A stretch of 64,000 bases of DNA from Candidatus Pantoea edessiphila. Lineage in GTDB: Bacteria > Pseudomonadota > Gammaproteobacteria > Enterobacterales > Enterobacteriaceae. The notes below the pieces were generated by a model, which made no database searches, was not told the DNA's origin, and worked only from the letters and a program-made list of their open reading frames with translations. How positions within the stretch are numbered: position 1 is the stretch's first letter; every line of letters begins with the position of its first letter. Below are positions 54,094-64,000 of the stretch, in pieces. The stretch is taken from assembly GCF_002933355.1 (NCBI RefSeq), contig NZ_PDKU01000002.1, positions 62,001 to 126,000 of the forward strand. The letters are read 5' to 3'. The translations under genes were made by a program, and so were the position numbers.

Positions 54094-55518
54094 ATGAATA
54101 TTGATATTAAAACACAAGTAGTAGTAATAGGAGGAGGACCATCAGGTTATTCTGCGGCTTTTCGTTGTAGCGATTTAGGTTTAGAAACAGTTTTAATAGA
54201 ACGTTATAATAGTCTCGGTGGCGTATGTTTAAACGTAGGTTGTATCCCATCGAAAGCTTTATTACATATTGCTAAGGTAATTAAAGAAACAAAGGTATTA
54301 AAAAATAAAGGTATTAACTTTGATAATATATCCATTAATCTAGAGCAGATAAGATCCTGGAAATCAAATATTATTAATAAGTTTACTAGTGGTTTATTTA
54401 ATATGGCAAAAATTAGAAAAGTCAGGGTTATTCATGGTTTAGGTAAATTTATTGATTCTCATACCTTAGTAGTCAATGATAACAATAAAATTACAACAAT
54501 CTACTTTGATAATGCTATTATTGCTTGCGGTTCAATTCCTATCAAATTACCTATTTTTCCTTATGAAGATTCTAGAATATGGGATTCAACAGATGCACTT
54601 CAATTAAAAGAAATACCGAAAAAATTACTAATTATAGGTGGTGGTATCATAGGTTTAGAAATGGCTACTATCTATCATGCATTAGGTTCTGAAATTACAA
54701 TAATAGAAATGTATGATCAAATAATACCAAATGCTGATAAAGATATTATTAAAAATTTTACTAGTAGTATTAGTAGTAAATTTAAAATAATGTTAGAAAC
54801 GAAAATCAAAACAGTAGAAGCAAAACAGGATGGAATTTATGTTGATATAAAAGAAACAAACTTAGTAAATAACATTCAACGTTATGATACGGTATTAGTT
54901 GCTATTGGTAGAGTGCCAAACGTACAGATATTAGATCTTGAAAACGCAGGAGTTCAGACAGAAAATAATTATATTTGCGTTAATAAGCAAATGCGTACAA
55001 ATATTCCACATATTTATGCAGTTGGCGACATTGTTGGTCAACCCATGCTAGCTCATAAAGGTACTCATGAAGGTCATGTTGCAGCGGAGGTTATTGCAGG
55101 ATTAAAACACTATTTTGATACTAAAATAATTCCGTCTGTTTCTTATACTGAACCAGAAGTAGCTTGGGTAGGCATAACAGAAAAAGAAGCAAAGAAGCAA
55201 GGTATTGAATATGAAACATCTGTTTTTCCTTGGACAGCGTCTGGTCGAGCTCTAGCTTCTCAGTGTGAAAATGGCATGACTAAATTAATTTTTGATAAAA
55301 AAACACATCGCATTATTGGTGGAGCAATAGTTGGAACTAATGCAGGGGAACTATTAGGTGAAATATCTTTAGGCATTGAAATGGGATGTGATGCAGAAGA
55401 TATTGCTTTAACTATACATGCTCATCCTACTTTGTATGAATCTATAGGATTAGCAGCTGAAATTTTCGAAGGCACTGTTACTGATATAATCAATACAAAA
55501 AATAAATTAAAAATTTAA
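54094..55518 (+). CDS. lpd: Dihydrolipoamide dehydrogenase (E3)
   Basis: FAD/NAD oxidoreductase shared by PDH and, if present, other 2-oxoacid complexes. 474 residues as in E. coli. FAD loop VVIGGGPSGYSAAFRC near 10-25, redox disulfide GGVCLNVGCIPSK near 42-54, NAD loop IIGGGIIGLEMA, and the C-terminal HAHPTLYESIGLAAE with the catalytic His. SD AGAGG before the ATG, 40 bases after aceF. Confidence 0.98.
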   Translation: MNIDIKTQVVVIGGGPSGYSAAFRCSDLGLETVLIERYNSLGGVCLNVGCIPSKALLHIAKVIKETKVLKNKGINFDNISINLEQIRSWKSNIINKFTSGLFNMAKIRKVRVIHGLGKFIDSHTLVVNDNNKITTIYFDNAIIACGSIPIKLPIFPYEDSRIWDSTDALQLKEIPKKLLIIGGGIIGLEMATIYHALGSEITIIEMYDQIIPNADKDIIKNFTSSISSKFKIMLETKIKTVEAKQDGIYVDIKETNLVNNIQRYDTVLVAIGRVPNVQILDLENAGVQTENNYICVNKQMRTNIPHIYAVGDIVGQPMLAHKGTHEGHVAAEVIAGLKHYFDTKIIPSVSYTEPEVAWVGITEKEAKKQGIEYETSVFPWTASGRALASQCENGMTKLIFDKKTHRIIGGAIVGTNAGELLGEISLGIEMGCDAEDIALTIHAHPTLYESIGLAAEIFEGTVTDIINTKNKLKI

Positions 55519-55818
55519 AACATATTTTATTAAGTAACATTATAGATCTAATGAATCAATGTCTTTAATAAATGATATATTTTTAATGTGTTATAGTGGG
55601 GGTGATTATATTTATAAAGACTGCTATTTATTTTTAATAAAGCAATAGAAATATAAAATTTATTTTAAGACTAGAGAATAATTAATAATCTTTAATTAAG
55701 TTATTTAAAATTTATATTCGTTTCGTTAACATAAAATATGTTGTAATTTAATATGACATGAGTTTACTATGAAAAACAGTAGCTAATTGGTTTTGACTAT
55801 AATAGTTAGGCTAAAAAT
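55519..55818. other. Gap between lpd and hpt
   Basis: 300 AT-rich bases replacing a long E. coli stretch (acnB, speDE and others). No gene or remnant seen. TATAAT at 55798-55803 lies only 15 bases before hpt, probably too close to be its -10. A GTGGGGGTGATT island near 55597 is unexplained. Confidence 0.5.
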
Positions 55819-56358
55819 ATGAAACATGTTATTGAAGTAATGATTCCTGAACGAGCAATTGCTATGCGTATAATTGAGCTAGGTAATGATATTAATAATT
55901 ATTATAATGGTAAAAGTAATAATATAATAATAGTTGGATTACTTCGCGGTTCATTTATGTTTATGGCAGATTTATGCCGAGCTATAAAAGTACCTCATAA
56001 AGTTGATTTTATTACTGTGTCTAGTTATTACGGCAATATGACAAGACAAAATGATGTAAAAATTTTAAAAGATCTGGATGAAGACATTCGTGATAAAGAT
56101 GTATTACTTGTTGAAGATATTATAGATTCTGGAAACACATTAAAAAGCGTGTGTAATATTTTGAAATCACGTCAACCAAAATCATTGATTTTATGTACTT
56201 TACTAGATAAATCAAAACAACGTAAAATAAAAATTCATGTTGAATATGTTGGATTCATTATACCAGATGAATTTGTTGTTGGATTTGGTATTGATTATAA
56301 GCAGCAATATCGTAACTTACCTTATATTGGCAAGGTAATACAGCTTAAACAAAAATAA
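55819..56358 (+). CDS. hpt: Hypoxanthine phosphoribosyltransferase
   Basis: Purine salvage, hypoxanthine (or guanine) to IMP (GMP). 179 residues, E. coli 178. [29 protein letters not shown] near 40-54, PRPP loop [13 protein letters not shown] near 96-108, [20 protein letters not shown]. Convergent with panC, 54 bases apart. Confidence 0.97.
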   Translation: MKHVIEVMIPERAIAMRIIELGNDINNYYNGKSNNIIIVGLLRGSFMFMADLCRAIKVPHKVDFITVSSYYGNMTRQNDVKILKDLDEDIRDKDVLLVEDIIDSGNTLKSVCNILKSRQPKSLILCTLLDKSKQRKIKIHVEYVGFIIPDEFVVGFGIDYKQQYRNLPYIGKVIQLKQK

Positions 56359-56412
56359 TTTTTTGTATATTAGCAAAAACAAAAAATATTTTTTAATATT
56401 TTGTATAAATAT

Positions 56413-57270
56413 TTATAATATAAATTTTTTACAGTCTATTAGTCTTGTATTACCAATTTTAGCTGCTGCCAGTATAACTACATTCTTGCTTTTTCTCTTT
56501 AATGTTAACGTTTGTAACGTAAATTCATCACAAATAGCTAAACCATCTGGTTTTAACCCATAATGTATTAGTATTTTATTGGCTTTATCAATAGTGTGAA
56601 TAGTATTAAATTTAAAATCATTAATTAACTTGTTAGCGATATAATCTATTACTTTATTTAAATATGTTGCTTTTTTAAGTTCCTTTTCATTTAAATGTAT
56701 ATTACGCGAACTTAGTGCTAAACCATCTGCATTTCGCACAGTAGGAACACCAACAATGATGATATCAAAATTCATATCAATGACCATTTTACGGATAATT
56801 ACCAGTTGTTGAAAATCTTTTTCACCAAAATAAGCAATATTTGGTTGCACTAAATTAAATAATTTACTGACTATAGTTGTTACTCCTTGAAAATGATAAG
56901 GACGATTGATACCTTCTAACATAGAAGATAATATGGGTACTTGGACAAATGTTTGATGTTTGAGTCCATTTGGATATATTTCAATTATTTTTGGAACAAA
57001 AACAATATTAACTAAATTTTTTTTTAATTTTTTATAATCTTCACTTAGAGTACGTGGATAATTTAATAAATCATTATCATTATCGAATTGCATGGGATTA
57101 ATAAATATAGATACCACCAATATATCACTGTTCTTACGTGCTTCTCTAACTAATTTTAAATGTCCATCATGTATGTTACCCATGGTAGGTACTAACGAAA
57201 TAATTTTATTTTTCTTTTTCCAATGCTTGATTTGATCATTTAACTGAGATATATCTTTAATAATAAACAT
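56413..57270 (-). CDS. panC: Pantothenate synthetase
   Basis: Condenses pantoate with beta-alanine. 285 residues, E. coli 283. Class I nucleotidyltransferase: VPTMGNIHDGHLKLV near 27-41, SIFINPMQF, GVTTIVSKLFN, YFGEKDFQQL near 148-157, VRNADGLALSSRN. panD is not next to it, so beta-alanine must come from elsewhere. Coupled to panB 16 bases upstream. Confidence 0.97.
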   Translation of the reverse strand: MFIIKDISQLNDQIKHWKKKNKIISLVPTMGNIHDGHLKLVREARKNSDILVVSIFINPMQFDNDNDLLNYPRTLSEDYKKLKKNLVNIVFVPKIIEIYPNGLKHQTFVQVPILSSMLEGINRPYHFQGVTTIVSKLFNLVQPNIAYFGEKDFQQLVIIRKMVIDMNFDIIIVGVPTVRNADGLALSSRNIHLNEKELKKATYLNKVIDYIANKLINDFKFNTIHTIDKANKILIHYGLKPDGLAICDEFTLQTLTLKRKSKNVVILAAAKIGNTRLIDCKKFIL

Positions 57271-57286
57271 TATATTTCATTTATTC

Positions 57287-58078
57287 CTAAAAACAATTTT
57301 TTATCGTTGGATAAGATCCAGATTCTACTTCATTAATATACTGGCGAACAGCTGAACGAATATCTCCTGTTTCAGATAAGAAATTTTTAGCAAATTTTGG
57401 AATACATCCATCAGTAATACCTAAAATATCATGCATTACCAATATTTGGCCATCTGTACTATTTCCCGCACCAATACCTATTACAGGGATTTTCAGTGTA
57501 TTAGTAATAATTTGTGCTAGTGTACTTGGTATGCATTCCACAACTAATAATTGTGCTCCTGCAGATTCAATTGCTTTTGCATTATTAAGTATAATATTAG
57601 CATTTTCTTTACCGCAGCCTTGTAGTTTGTAACTACTTAAAATATTTATTGATTGAGGTGTGAGACCTATATGACCACAAACTGCTACTGAACGTTCAGT
57701 AAGCATACGTATTGTTTCAGTAACCCATAAACCCCCTTCTAGTTTTACTAGATTAGCTCCCATACGCATCAATTTAGCAGCATTTTTAAAAGATTGTTGT
57801 GGAGTAGAGTAGCTCATAAAAGGCATATCAGCTATTAATAATGCATAAGGTACACCACTATGTACTGCAGAAGTATGATAACAAATATCATCTATCGTTA
57901 CAGGAATAGTTGAATTATGACCTTTAATAGTCATACCTAAGGAATCCCCTACTAACAAAACTTGTATACCTTCATTAAAAAATAATTTAGCAAAACTAAA
58001 ATCATATGCAGTTAAAGCAGCAAATTTTTTCCCCGCTTTTTTTAATTTGTTTAAGTGTGAAATTTTAGTATATTTCAT
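57287..58078 (-). CDS. panB: 3-methyl-2-oxobutanoate hydroxymethyltransferase
   Basis: Makes ketopantoate from ketoisovalerate, the product of the IlvI pathway here. 263 residues, E. coli 264. [30 protein letters not shown] near 43-57, [18 protein letters not shown] near 109-116, [15 protein letters not shown]. First of panBC, 64 bases after folK. Confidence 0.97.
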   Translation of the reverse strand: MKYTKISHLNKLKKAGKKFAALTAYDFSFAKLFFNEGIQVLLVGDSLGMTIKGHNSTIPVTIDDICYHTSAVHSGVPYALLIADMPFMSYSTPQQSFKNAAKLMRMGANLVKLEGGLWVTETIRMLTERSVAVCGHIGLTPQSINILSSYKLQGCGKENANIILNNAKAIESAGAQLLVVECIPSTLAQIITNTLKIPVIGIGAGNSTDGQILVMHDILGITDGCIPKFAKNFLSETGDIRSAVRQYINEVESGSYPTIKNCF

Positions 58079-58142
58079 TATGTTCTCAATGTTATAAAAT
58101 AATGATGCAATTTAATAGTAAATTTCAAAAATTAATAATCAG

Positions 58143-58628
58143 TTATGGTTGCCATATTTTGATATTACTAGTATCAAGCTTGGTGAGAATTGTTTTAACA
58201 GATTTTCCATTAGGCAGTATGATATTTGGAGCTATCTGGATCAATGGTAGTAACATAAAAACACGATTTGTCAGATCGTAATGTGGTATAATTAAACTAT
58301 TAGTCTTAATTATTAAATTACCAAATAAAATAATGTCAATATCTAAAGTACGGGGTCCCCAATGCTCAATTTCACGAACACGACCCTGTTGTAACTCAAT
58401 TTTTTGTGTGAATTTAAATAAATTATCTACTGACAGTTTAGTGTCTAATGATACAACTATATTAAGATAGTCTGGCTGATTTTGTAATCCATAAGGTGGT
58501 GAAAGATAAATTTTAGAAGTTTTGATACGCTTTGTGTTTGGAATAGCATCCAAACATGTTAAAGCTGTTTTAATTTGATTTAACGGATTATTAAGATTAC
58601 TTCCTAAAGCAAGATAAGTTATGGTCAT
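58143..58628 (-). CDS. folK: HPPK, 6-hydroxymethyl-7,8-dihydropterin pyrophosphokinase
   Basis: Folate synthesis. 161 residues, E. coli 159. TYLALGSNLNNPLNQI, PPYGLQNQPDYLN near 44-56, RVREIEHWGPRTLDIDIILFG near 81-101 with the metal aspartates, IPHYDLTNRVFMLLPL. It lies 13 bases downstream of pcnB, as in E. coli. Confidence 0.97.
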   Translation of the reverse strand: MTITYLALGSNLNNPLNQIKTALTCLDAIPNTKRIKTSKIYLSPPYGLQNQPDYLNIVVSLDTKLSVDNLFKFTQKIELQQGRVREIEHWGPRTLDIDIILFGNLIIKTNSLIIPHYDLTNRVFMLLPLIQIAPNIILPNGKSVKTILTKLDTSNIKIWQP

Positions 58629-58641
58629 GTGTTTTAATTAT

Positions 58642-59931
58642 TTATATAATATTATTTCCACATAAAAAAGTAGTATTACTGATTTTAGTAATAATAGTAC
58701 TTTTTTGTTTTAATAATGATGTTTGATGTTGATTCAAATTTTTACTAAGCTTTATTAATTCTGGATTTTTTTCTACTTTAGCACGTAATATTAGTAAATC
58801 ATAAGCTACCCTAAATTTTGGATGTAATATTAGTTTTTTAGCTTTTTTACCATATATACTTGACATATATAGTTGTAGTTTCCAAATATCTTTAACTAAA
58901 GCAGTAATACGTTTGGGAATTGCTAATACTTGACATGCTTCTTCTAAAGTAGAGTTTATTGCAATTAAAAAAGCATCATAATAGGTTAAAGAATTAGAAT
59001 TTTTTTGAGCTATGATATCTGCAGATTTGAGTTGAGGATACCAAAACATTGCAGCAAACAGAAATACAGGGTTAACACGCATATGATTTTTTATTCTGTT
59101 ATCTGTGTTTTTAAATATTTGAATTAACATACGTTCTATTATACTATCACCTCCTATAGTAAAGTTATTTGCTAATGTTGGAAATAATAATTGAAATAAT
59201 TTGTATTCACATAATTTACAATAAGTCAGATAACTATAACCAGTTTGAAATAGTTTAAGAGATTCTTCAAATAGTCTTGATGGTGGGATATTATGTAATA
59301 ATAAAGCCAGTCTGGGTATCGGTTCAGCAGTTTCTGGAGCAATACTCATGTTTAGTTTTGCAGCAAATCGTGTTACACGTAACATACGAACGGGATCTTC
59401 ACGATAACGTGTCTCTGGATCTCCAATTAGCCTAATAATACCCTTTTTAAGATCACTTAATCCTCCTACATAATCACGCACACTTAAATCCGTCATGCTA
59501 TAATAAAGACTGTTAATGGTTATGTCTCTACGATATGCATCGTCTTCAATTTTACCGAATATATTATCATTTAATAACATACCATTATTATTAAACTGTA
59601 ATTTTTTATAATGATCTTTATATTCCTCTATTAAATTATCACCTCTAAAAGTAGCTACTTCAATTATTTCTGAACCAAAAACTATGTGAGCTAGTATAAA
59701 TCTTCTGCCAACTAAACGACAGTTACGAAATAATCTTATCATTTGTTCTGGTGTAGCGTTAGTGGTTATATCAAAATCCTTTGGTTTTTGTCCTAATAGT
59801 AAATCACGCACACCACCACCTACTAAATAAGCTTCATAACCGGCTTTATTAAGTCTATATAATACCTTAAGGGCATTTTTACTAATATTTTTACGAGATA
59901 TTGTCTTTGCTATATGAGGAATCATTATCAT
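58642..59931 (-). CDS. pcnB: Poly(A) polymerase I
   Basis: Adds poly(A) tails that mark RNA for decay. 429 residues, E. coli 465; the Arg-rich C-terminal tail is missing, as is the N-terminal leader. [22 protein letters not shown] near 36-57 holds the catalytic aspartates; [31 protein letters not shown]. The start could be ATG 59931, ATG 59925, or an in-frame ATT at 59937 that sits 8 bases after AAAGG; E. coli pcnB is reported to start at AUU. A perfect AAGGAGGT lies further upstream with no start codon at normal spacing. Confidence 0.95.
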   Translation of the reverse strand: MIMIPHIAKTISRKNISKNALKVLYRLNKAGYEAYLVGGGVRDLLLGQKPKDFDITTNATPEQMIRLFRNCRLVGRRFILAHIVFGSEIIEVATFRGDNLIEEYKDHYKKLQFNNNGMLLNDNIFGKIEDDAYRRDITINSLYYSMTDLSVRDYVGGLSDLKKGIIRLIGDPETRYREDPVRMLRVTRFAAKLNMSIAPETAEPIPRLALLLHNIPPSRLFEESLKLFQTGYSYLTYCKLCEYKLFQLLFPTLANNFTIGGDSIIERMLIQIFKNTDNRIKNHMRVNPVFLFAAMFWYPQLKSADIIAQKNSNSLTYYDAFLIAINSTLEEACQVLAIPKRITALVKDIWKLQLYMSSIYGKKAKKLILHPKFRVAYDLLILRAKVEKNPELIKLSKNLNQHQTSLLKQKSTIITKISNTTFLCGNNII

Positions 59932-60251
59932 GATAATATTTTAAACCTTTATTGGTACCTCCTTGTTTTAATAATAAAATTGTTATAATTTATGATTAAG
60001 ATCATCACAGATTTTTTATTTATAATAATACATTATATATTGTTTAGTATTAGAAACATCAAAAATCAAAATGGTTTTGTTTTTTTGATAATTATAATTA
60101 ATTTAGTAATTTTTAGTAAATTAGATCAATTTTTATAAATACAGTTTCAAATTATTGATATAAATTGAAAATCAATAAAAATAATCACATTATATTGCTT
60201 AACAAGCATATATTAATCCTTGCTTATTCATATAAATCTTGATTAATTATC
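59932..60251. other. Gap between dksA and pcnB
   Basis: 320 AT-rich bases (E. coli has gluQ here). No gene visible on either strand. On the minus strand a full Shine-Dalgarno AAGGAGGT (about 59952-59959) precedes pcnB by 28 bases. Confidence 0.5.
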
Positions 60252-60707
60252 TTAACCTGACATTTGTTTTTCACGAATTTCTGCTATTGTTTTACAATCA
60301 ATGCATAGATCAGCAGTTGGTCGTGCTTCTAAACGACGAATTCCTATTTCAATCCCACAAGATTCGCAATAACCAAAATCATCCTCTTCTATTTTTTTCA
60401 ATGTTTTATCTATTTTTTTTATTAATTTATGTTCTCTATCTCTAGTACGTAACTCTAAGCTAAACTCTTCTTCTTGTGAAGCTCGATCAATAGGATCAGG
60501 GAAATTAGAAGCTTCATCTTGCATGTGAATTAAAGTGCGGTTAATTTCTTTTTGTAACTGATTACGCCATGCTTGTAAAATCTTACGAAAATGATCCAAT
60601 TGATTTGCATTCATATATTTTTCATTTGCTTTTTCTTGATAAGTTTTAACCCCAGCTATCGCAAGAATACTTAGAGATGAGATTTTGCGTTTTTTATCTT
60701 CTTGCAT
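60252..60707 (-). CDS. dksA: RNA polymerase-binding transcription factor DksA
   Basis: Secondary-channel regulator acting with ppGpp on rRNA and amino-acid promoters. 151 residues, exactly E. coli length. Coiled-coil tip [19 protein letters not shown] with the key Asp/Ala region near 70-77. Zinc finger [20 protein letters not shown]...CIDC near 114-138. Very highly conserved, unusual for a regulator in so reduced a genome. sfsA, its usual upstream neighbour, is gone. Confidence 0.98.
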   Translation of the reverse strand: MQEDKKRKISSLSILAIAGVKTYQEKANEKYMNANQLDHFRKILQAWRNQLQKEINRTLIHMQDEASNFPDPIDRASQEEEFSLELRTRDREHKLIKKIDKTLKKIEEDDFGYCESCGIEIGIRRLEARPTADLCIDCKTIAEIREKQMSG

Positions 60708-61123
60708 GTTTTTCTCCTAAAGAACAATAAAAAAATATTTTATATTAGAGAAATAATATTTTTATCATAAAATATCTTTAATATGGAATTCTATCAATAC
60801 AGAAATAAGCTAATATTAACTAATGTTTAATATTAAATGTTTACAAAAATGATTTTTAAATTTAATTATAGTAGAAAGTATAAAATTATTAATTATTTTA
60901 ATTTTAAATATCAATCAAATGAACTTAATTGAGATCAATATTAAGTTAACATAACCAATATTTACACTAAAAATATTACTAATAATTTATTATTTAAATT
61001 TAATAAAAACAACATAAAATAAAAAATTAAATTTGTTAATTATCAAAACTATTTATTATGATAGAATTCATCAATAAAAATATTACATTATCAAAAATTA
61101 TAATTAATAAATTAATGATAATT
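60708..61123. other. Gap between hemL and dksA
   Basis: 416 very AT-rich bases standing for a large deletion relative to E. coli (sfsA, hrpB, mrcB, fhu and others). No gene, remnant or clear hairpin seen; it must hold the dksA promoter on the minus strand. Confidence 0.5.
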
Positions 61124-62437
61124 CTAAAGTTTAGAAAAACAAATATCAGCGATGTCTATAGTTTTTTGAATATCTTCCAAGGTGTGTGCTAATGACATAA
61201 AATTTGTTTCAAAAGGAGATGGACTAAAATATATTCCCTTGTTTAACATTAAATGAAAAAATTTTTTAAATGTTCTAATATCACATCTTTTAACATCAGA
61301 ATAACAAGTTACGTTGTTATATTCAGTAAAAAATAAACCAAACATACCTCCAATATGATTAATTACTAAGGGTATATCATTTCTTGCTGCTGCACTGCGC
61401 AAACCTAAAATTAATTTTGTAGTTAAATCATTTAATCTTTCATACGTATACGGTTTCATAATTTGAACTAAACAATTATATCCTGCATTCATAATAACTG
61501 GGTTACCAGAAAATGTTCCAGCTTGGTATACATCTCCAATAGGAGCCAATTTACTCATAATTTTCTTACTTCCTCCGAAAGCTCCGACAGACATCCCTCC
61601 ACCTATTATTTTACCTAAACAAGTAATGTCTGGTCTTATATTGTAATATTCTTGAACACCTCCTAAAGCTATTCGAAAACCAGTCATAACTTCATCAGCA
61701 ATTAATAATGCATTAAATTCATCACATAAATTTCGTAGTCCTTCTAAAAAATATGGTTGTGGTAAAATACAGTTCATATTACCAGCTACTGGTTCAACTA
61801 TTATTGCAGCAATATCATTCGGATGTTTTGTGAATATATTTCGTACTGAACTTAAATCATTATATTCACAAACAACAGTATCTTTTACAAAGTCATGTGG
61901 GACTCCTGATGAACTTGGATAGGTTTGACTATTTATTGAATAATCATGATCACCCACTAATAAGTAATCAACATGACCATGATAACAGCCTCTAAATATG
62001 ATAATTTTGTTACGTTTAGTAAATCCTCTTGCTAAACGAATAGCACTCATCGTAGCCTCAGTGCCAGAATTGACCATACGTATCATATCAATACTTTGTA
62101 TTAAATTACAAAGTAATTGAGCTATAAGTACTTCTATTTTTGTAGGAGTTCCAAAACTTAAACCATTTTTTACTACTTCTATAATTGATTCACGAATATA
62201 ATCGTTATTATGCCCTACTATCATAGCTCCCCAGGAACCCACATAATCGATGTAACAATTATCATTTATATCGTATAAATAAGCACCTTGAGCTTTTTGT
62301 ACAAAAAAAGGAGTTCCTCCTACAGCATTAAAAGATCTTACTGGAGAATTAACTCCTCCTGGAATAAAAGATTTTGCAACAGAAAAGAGCTTCTGAGAAT
62401 TATTAATTTCGTTAATAATAAAATTATTATAGACCAT
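61124..62437 (-). CDS. hemL: Glutamate-1-semialdehyde 2,1-aminomutase
   Basis: PLP enzyme forming 5-aminolevulinate in the C5 tetrapyrrole pathway. 437 residues, E. coli 426; the extra residues are at the N-terminus. [14 protein letters not shown] near 23-36, [33 protein letters not shown] near 124-142, [17 protein letters not shown] near 249-256, PLP lysine in [17 protein letters not shown] near 274-290. Isolated from other heme genes. A later start is possible; the first ATG has no close Shine-Dalgarno. Confidence 0.97.
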   Translation of the reverse strand: MVYNNFIINEINNSQKLFSVAKSFIPGGVNSPVRSFNAVGGTPFFVQKAQGAYLYDINDNCYIDYVGSWGAMIVGHNNDYIRESIIEVVKNGLSFGTPTKIEVLIAQLLCNLIQSIDMIRMVNSGTEATMSAIRLARGFTKRNKIIIFRGCYHGHVDYLLVGDHDYSINSQTYPSSSGVPHDFVKDTVVCEYNDLSSVRNIFTKHPNDIAAIIVEPVAGNMNCILPQPYFLEGLRNLCDEFNALLIADEVMTGFRIALGGVQEYYNIRPDITCLGKIIGGGMSVGAFGGSKKIMSKLAPIGDVYQAGTFSGNPVIMNAGYNCLVQIMKPYTYERLNDLTTKLILGLRSAAARNDIPLVINHIGGMFGLFFTEYNNVTCYSDVKRCDIRTFKKFFHLMLNKGIYFSPSPFETNFMSLAHTLEDIQKTIDIADICFSKL

Positions 62438-62619
62438 AAAAATATTTAAAGTACCTTAACTTATTCTATATAATAGCTTACTCATATATATAAAATATAA
62501 CAATTGAATAATTTATATCATAGATTTACAATATACTTGATATCTTGATTTTAATTATATTAAAAAATCAGTTGATTGAAAAATATTTTTTAATTTAAAT
62601 ATTTCATTGGAATTAAATT

Positions 62620-62964
62620 ATGAATATAAATTCATCAATATCCTTAAGATTTACCGATACTGCAATAAATAAATTGAAATACATAATAAATCAAGAAAAC
62701 AATAAATTATTAAAATTACGTATTTATATAACAGGTGGAGGATGTAGTGGGTTTCAATATGGTTTTATTTTAGATGATAAAAAAAATGAAGAAGATATAA
62801 TTATTAAAAAAAATGGTATAGCAGTTATTATTGATCCTATAAGCATACAATATTTAAATGGAAGTTTAATAGATTACAAAGAAAATTTAGAAGCTTCACG
62901 TTTTACAGTGATAAATCCCAATGCTAAAATAACTTGTAGCTGCGGTTCGTCTTTTAGCATTTAA
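62620..62964 (+). CDS. erpA: Iron-sulfur cluster insertion protein ErpA
   Basis: A-type carrier delivering Fe-S clusters to apoproteins such as IspH. 114 residues as in E. coli. [17 protein letters not shown] near 32-48 and the C-terminal CSCGSSFSI; the three cluster cysteines are present, though the CGC motif reads CSC. IspH and LeuC in this window are likely clients. Convergent with mtn. Confidence 0.96.
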   Translation: MNINSSISLRFTDTAINKLKYIINQENNKLLKLRIYITGGGCSGFQYGFILDDKKNEEDIIIKKNGIAVIIDPISIQYLNGSLIDYKENLEASRFTVINPNAKITCSCGSSFSI

Positions 62965-63015
62965 AGTATTCGTTAAAATTATGATTTTATATAGTAAGTA
63001 TACTTGTTTGATTTA

Positions 63016-63717
63016 TCACCTGCCTAAAGATAGATTTGTTATGAATTTATTTATCATAATACAACATTTTGCAGAACTACTTTTTAAATGTTTTTTAAAA
63101 CTTAAATAGGACTGACCGTTTACAATATCAGAAATAGAACGTATAACTACAAACGGTAGTTGATATTGATAACAAACTTGAGCAATAGCCGTTGCTTCCA
63201 TGTCAACAGCAATTGCTTGTGGAAACAGTTTGCGAACACGTGTAAAAGATTTAATGTTACTTATAAATGTATCTCCACTAATTATAAGACCTTTTTTTGC
63301 ATTAAAATTTAATTGTTTAATACAAATTTCTGCTTGATTAATTAAATTTTTATCTGCTGAAAATTTAGCAGGAAAACCACTTACCTGTCCTAAACTATAA
63401 CCAAAAACAGTCATGTCTACATCGTGATAACAAACCTCATCGGATATTACAATATCTCCTACTTTTAAATCTAAAGAAAGACTTCCAGCTGTACCTATAT
63501 TTACAATTATATTTGGTTTGAAAAAATTTATTAATAATGTAGTTTTTAATGCAGCTATAGTTTTTCCAATACCCGATTCCAGAAGAAATATTTTAATATT
63601 TTTAAAATAGCCTAAATAAATTTTACATCCACTAATTGAATAAGATTTACACTTTTCGATCATATTAAGTATAAGTTGAATTTCTTCTTTCATAGCACCT
63701 ATAATACCTATTTTCAT
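63016..63717 (-). CDS. mtn: 5'-methylthioadenosine / S-adenosylhomocysteine nucleosidase
   Basis: Removes inhibitory by-products of SAM reactions. 233 residues, E. coli 232. MKIGIIGAMKEEIQLI, ESGIGKTIAALKTTLL near 47-62, NIGTAGSLSLDLKVGDIVIS, GLIISGDTFI, AVDMEATAIAQVC near 169-181 (purine and ribose binding) and IRSISDIV with the catalytic Asp near 197. Clients such as RsmA and RsmH are in the window. Confidence 0.97.
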   Translation of the reverse strand: MKIGIIGAMKEEIQLILNMIEKCKSYSISGCKIYLGYFKNIKIFLLESGIGKTIAALKTTLLINFFKPNIIVNIGTAGSLSLDLKVGDIVISDEVCYHDVDMTVFGYSLGQVSGFPAKFSADKNLINQAEICIKQLNFNAKKGLIISGDTFISNIKSFTRVRKLFPQAIAVDMEATAIAQVCYQYQLPFVVIRSISDIVNGQSYLSFKKHLKSSSAKCCIMINKFITNLSLGR

Positions 63718-64000
63718 ACAGAATCTCTTTAGATTAATAAAATTACGTGAAATCTATTCAATAATTATTGCACTTATTTAATCAGTAAAATGCTTTTTTA
63801 CATTATATTTTAATAAATATAATAAATTACAGATTTTTAATGTATAATTTTATGTATTATTAAAACTATTCTTAAATTTCAATTAAATATTAAAGTTGAA
63901 TTTTCAGTTTTTTGATACTTGATCAAATTAATAGAAATCTAATATTGATTTTTTTGTAAAAAAACAAATTTTATGCACTACAAAACTTATTTCATGAATT

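Noticed and set aside
60239-60445. Plus-strand open frame over the dksA end
   Set aside because: Antisense to the strongly conserved dksA; composition is that of reversed codons.
62935-62964. ErpA CGC-to-CSC change as a loss of function
   Set aside because: The three ligand cysteines remain and only the intervening Gly is Ser; the rest is very well conserved.

Overview
The window looks like part of the chromosome of an obligate insect endosymbiont of the Enterobacterales (gammaproteobacteria). It is strongly AT-rich. Nearly every protein aligns along its whole length with the E. coli protein I know. Gene order follows the E. coli thr-to-mtn arc, with many genes deleted in between. Amino-acid and vitamin genes are kept (thrABC, leuABCD, ilvIH, dapB, carAB, panBC, folA/folK, nadC, pdxA). 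That points to a nutritional symbiont of the Blochmannia/Buchnera type. Chromosomal leuABCD argues against a typical Buchnera, where leu genes sit on a plasmid. I cannot fix the genus by eye. No tRNA, rRNA, IS element, prophage, CRISPR or obviously foreign gene was seen.

Layout: 1-3981 threonine operon (thrA cut by the window edge); 4205-8158 mog and the dnaK-dnaJ heat-shock operon behind sigma-32-type promoters; 8208-14845 rpsT, ribF, ileS, lspA, ispH, dapB; 15047-20038 carAB and folA; 20065-24400 (minus) surA, a frameshifted pdxA, rsmA, apaH; 24667-29342 (minus) leuABCD with the remains of an attenuator; 29767-31983 ilvIH; 32262-46963 a pruned division and cell-wall (dcw) cluster (rsmH, murE, murF, mraY, murD, murG, murC, ddlB, ftsZ) followed by secA; 47107-49558 (minus) zapD, coaE, nadC; 50053-55518 pyruvate dehydrogenase aceE-aceF-lpd; 55819-56358 hpt; 56413-60707 (minus) panC, panB, folK, pcnB, dksA; 61124-62437 (minus) hemL; 62620-62964 erpA; 63016-63717 (minus) mtn.

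How the genes work together: the window supplies threonine, leucine and valine/isoleucine steps, carbamoyl phosphate, diaminopimelate precursor, pantoate-to-pantothenate, folate, NAD, PLP, tetrapyrrole and isoprenoid steps. It also carries the complete cytoplasmic UDP-MurNAc-pentapeptide ligase set with MraY, MurG and Ddl. At their usual positions the cluster lacks every membrane or periplasmic septation gene (ftsL, ftsI, ftsW, ftsQ), ftsA and lpxC. FtsZ and its C-tail partner ZapD remain.

The most notable signals are: (1) a pdxA frameshift in an A9 run that is also an in-frame A_AAA_AAA slippery site and whose repair gives the E. coli length; (2) a ThrA whose aspartokinase half has lost a conserved motif and whose allosteric positions are changed while its dehydrogenase half is well kept; (3) the selective dcw pruning; (4) a perfect 26-bp inverted repeat between the divergent nadC and aceE; (5) a three-copy 21-bp tandem repeat where lpxC/secM should be; (6) a leu terminator with a start-less run of four leucine codons upstream. 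I did not find an unmistakably new multi-gene system.
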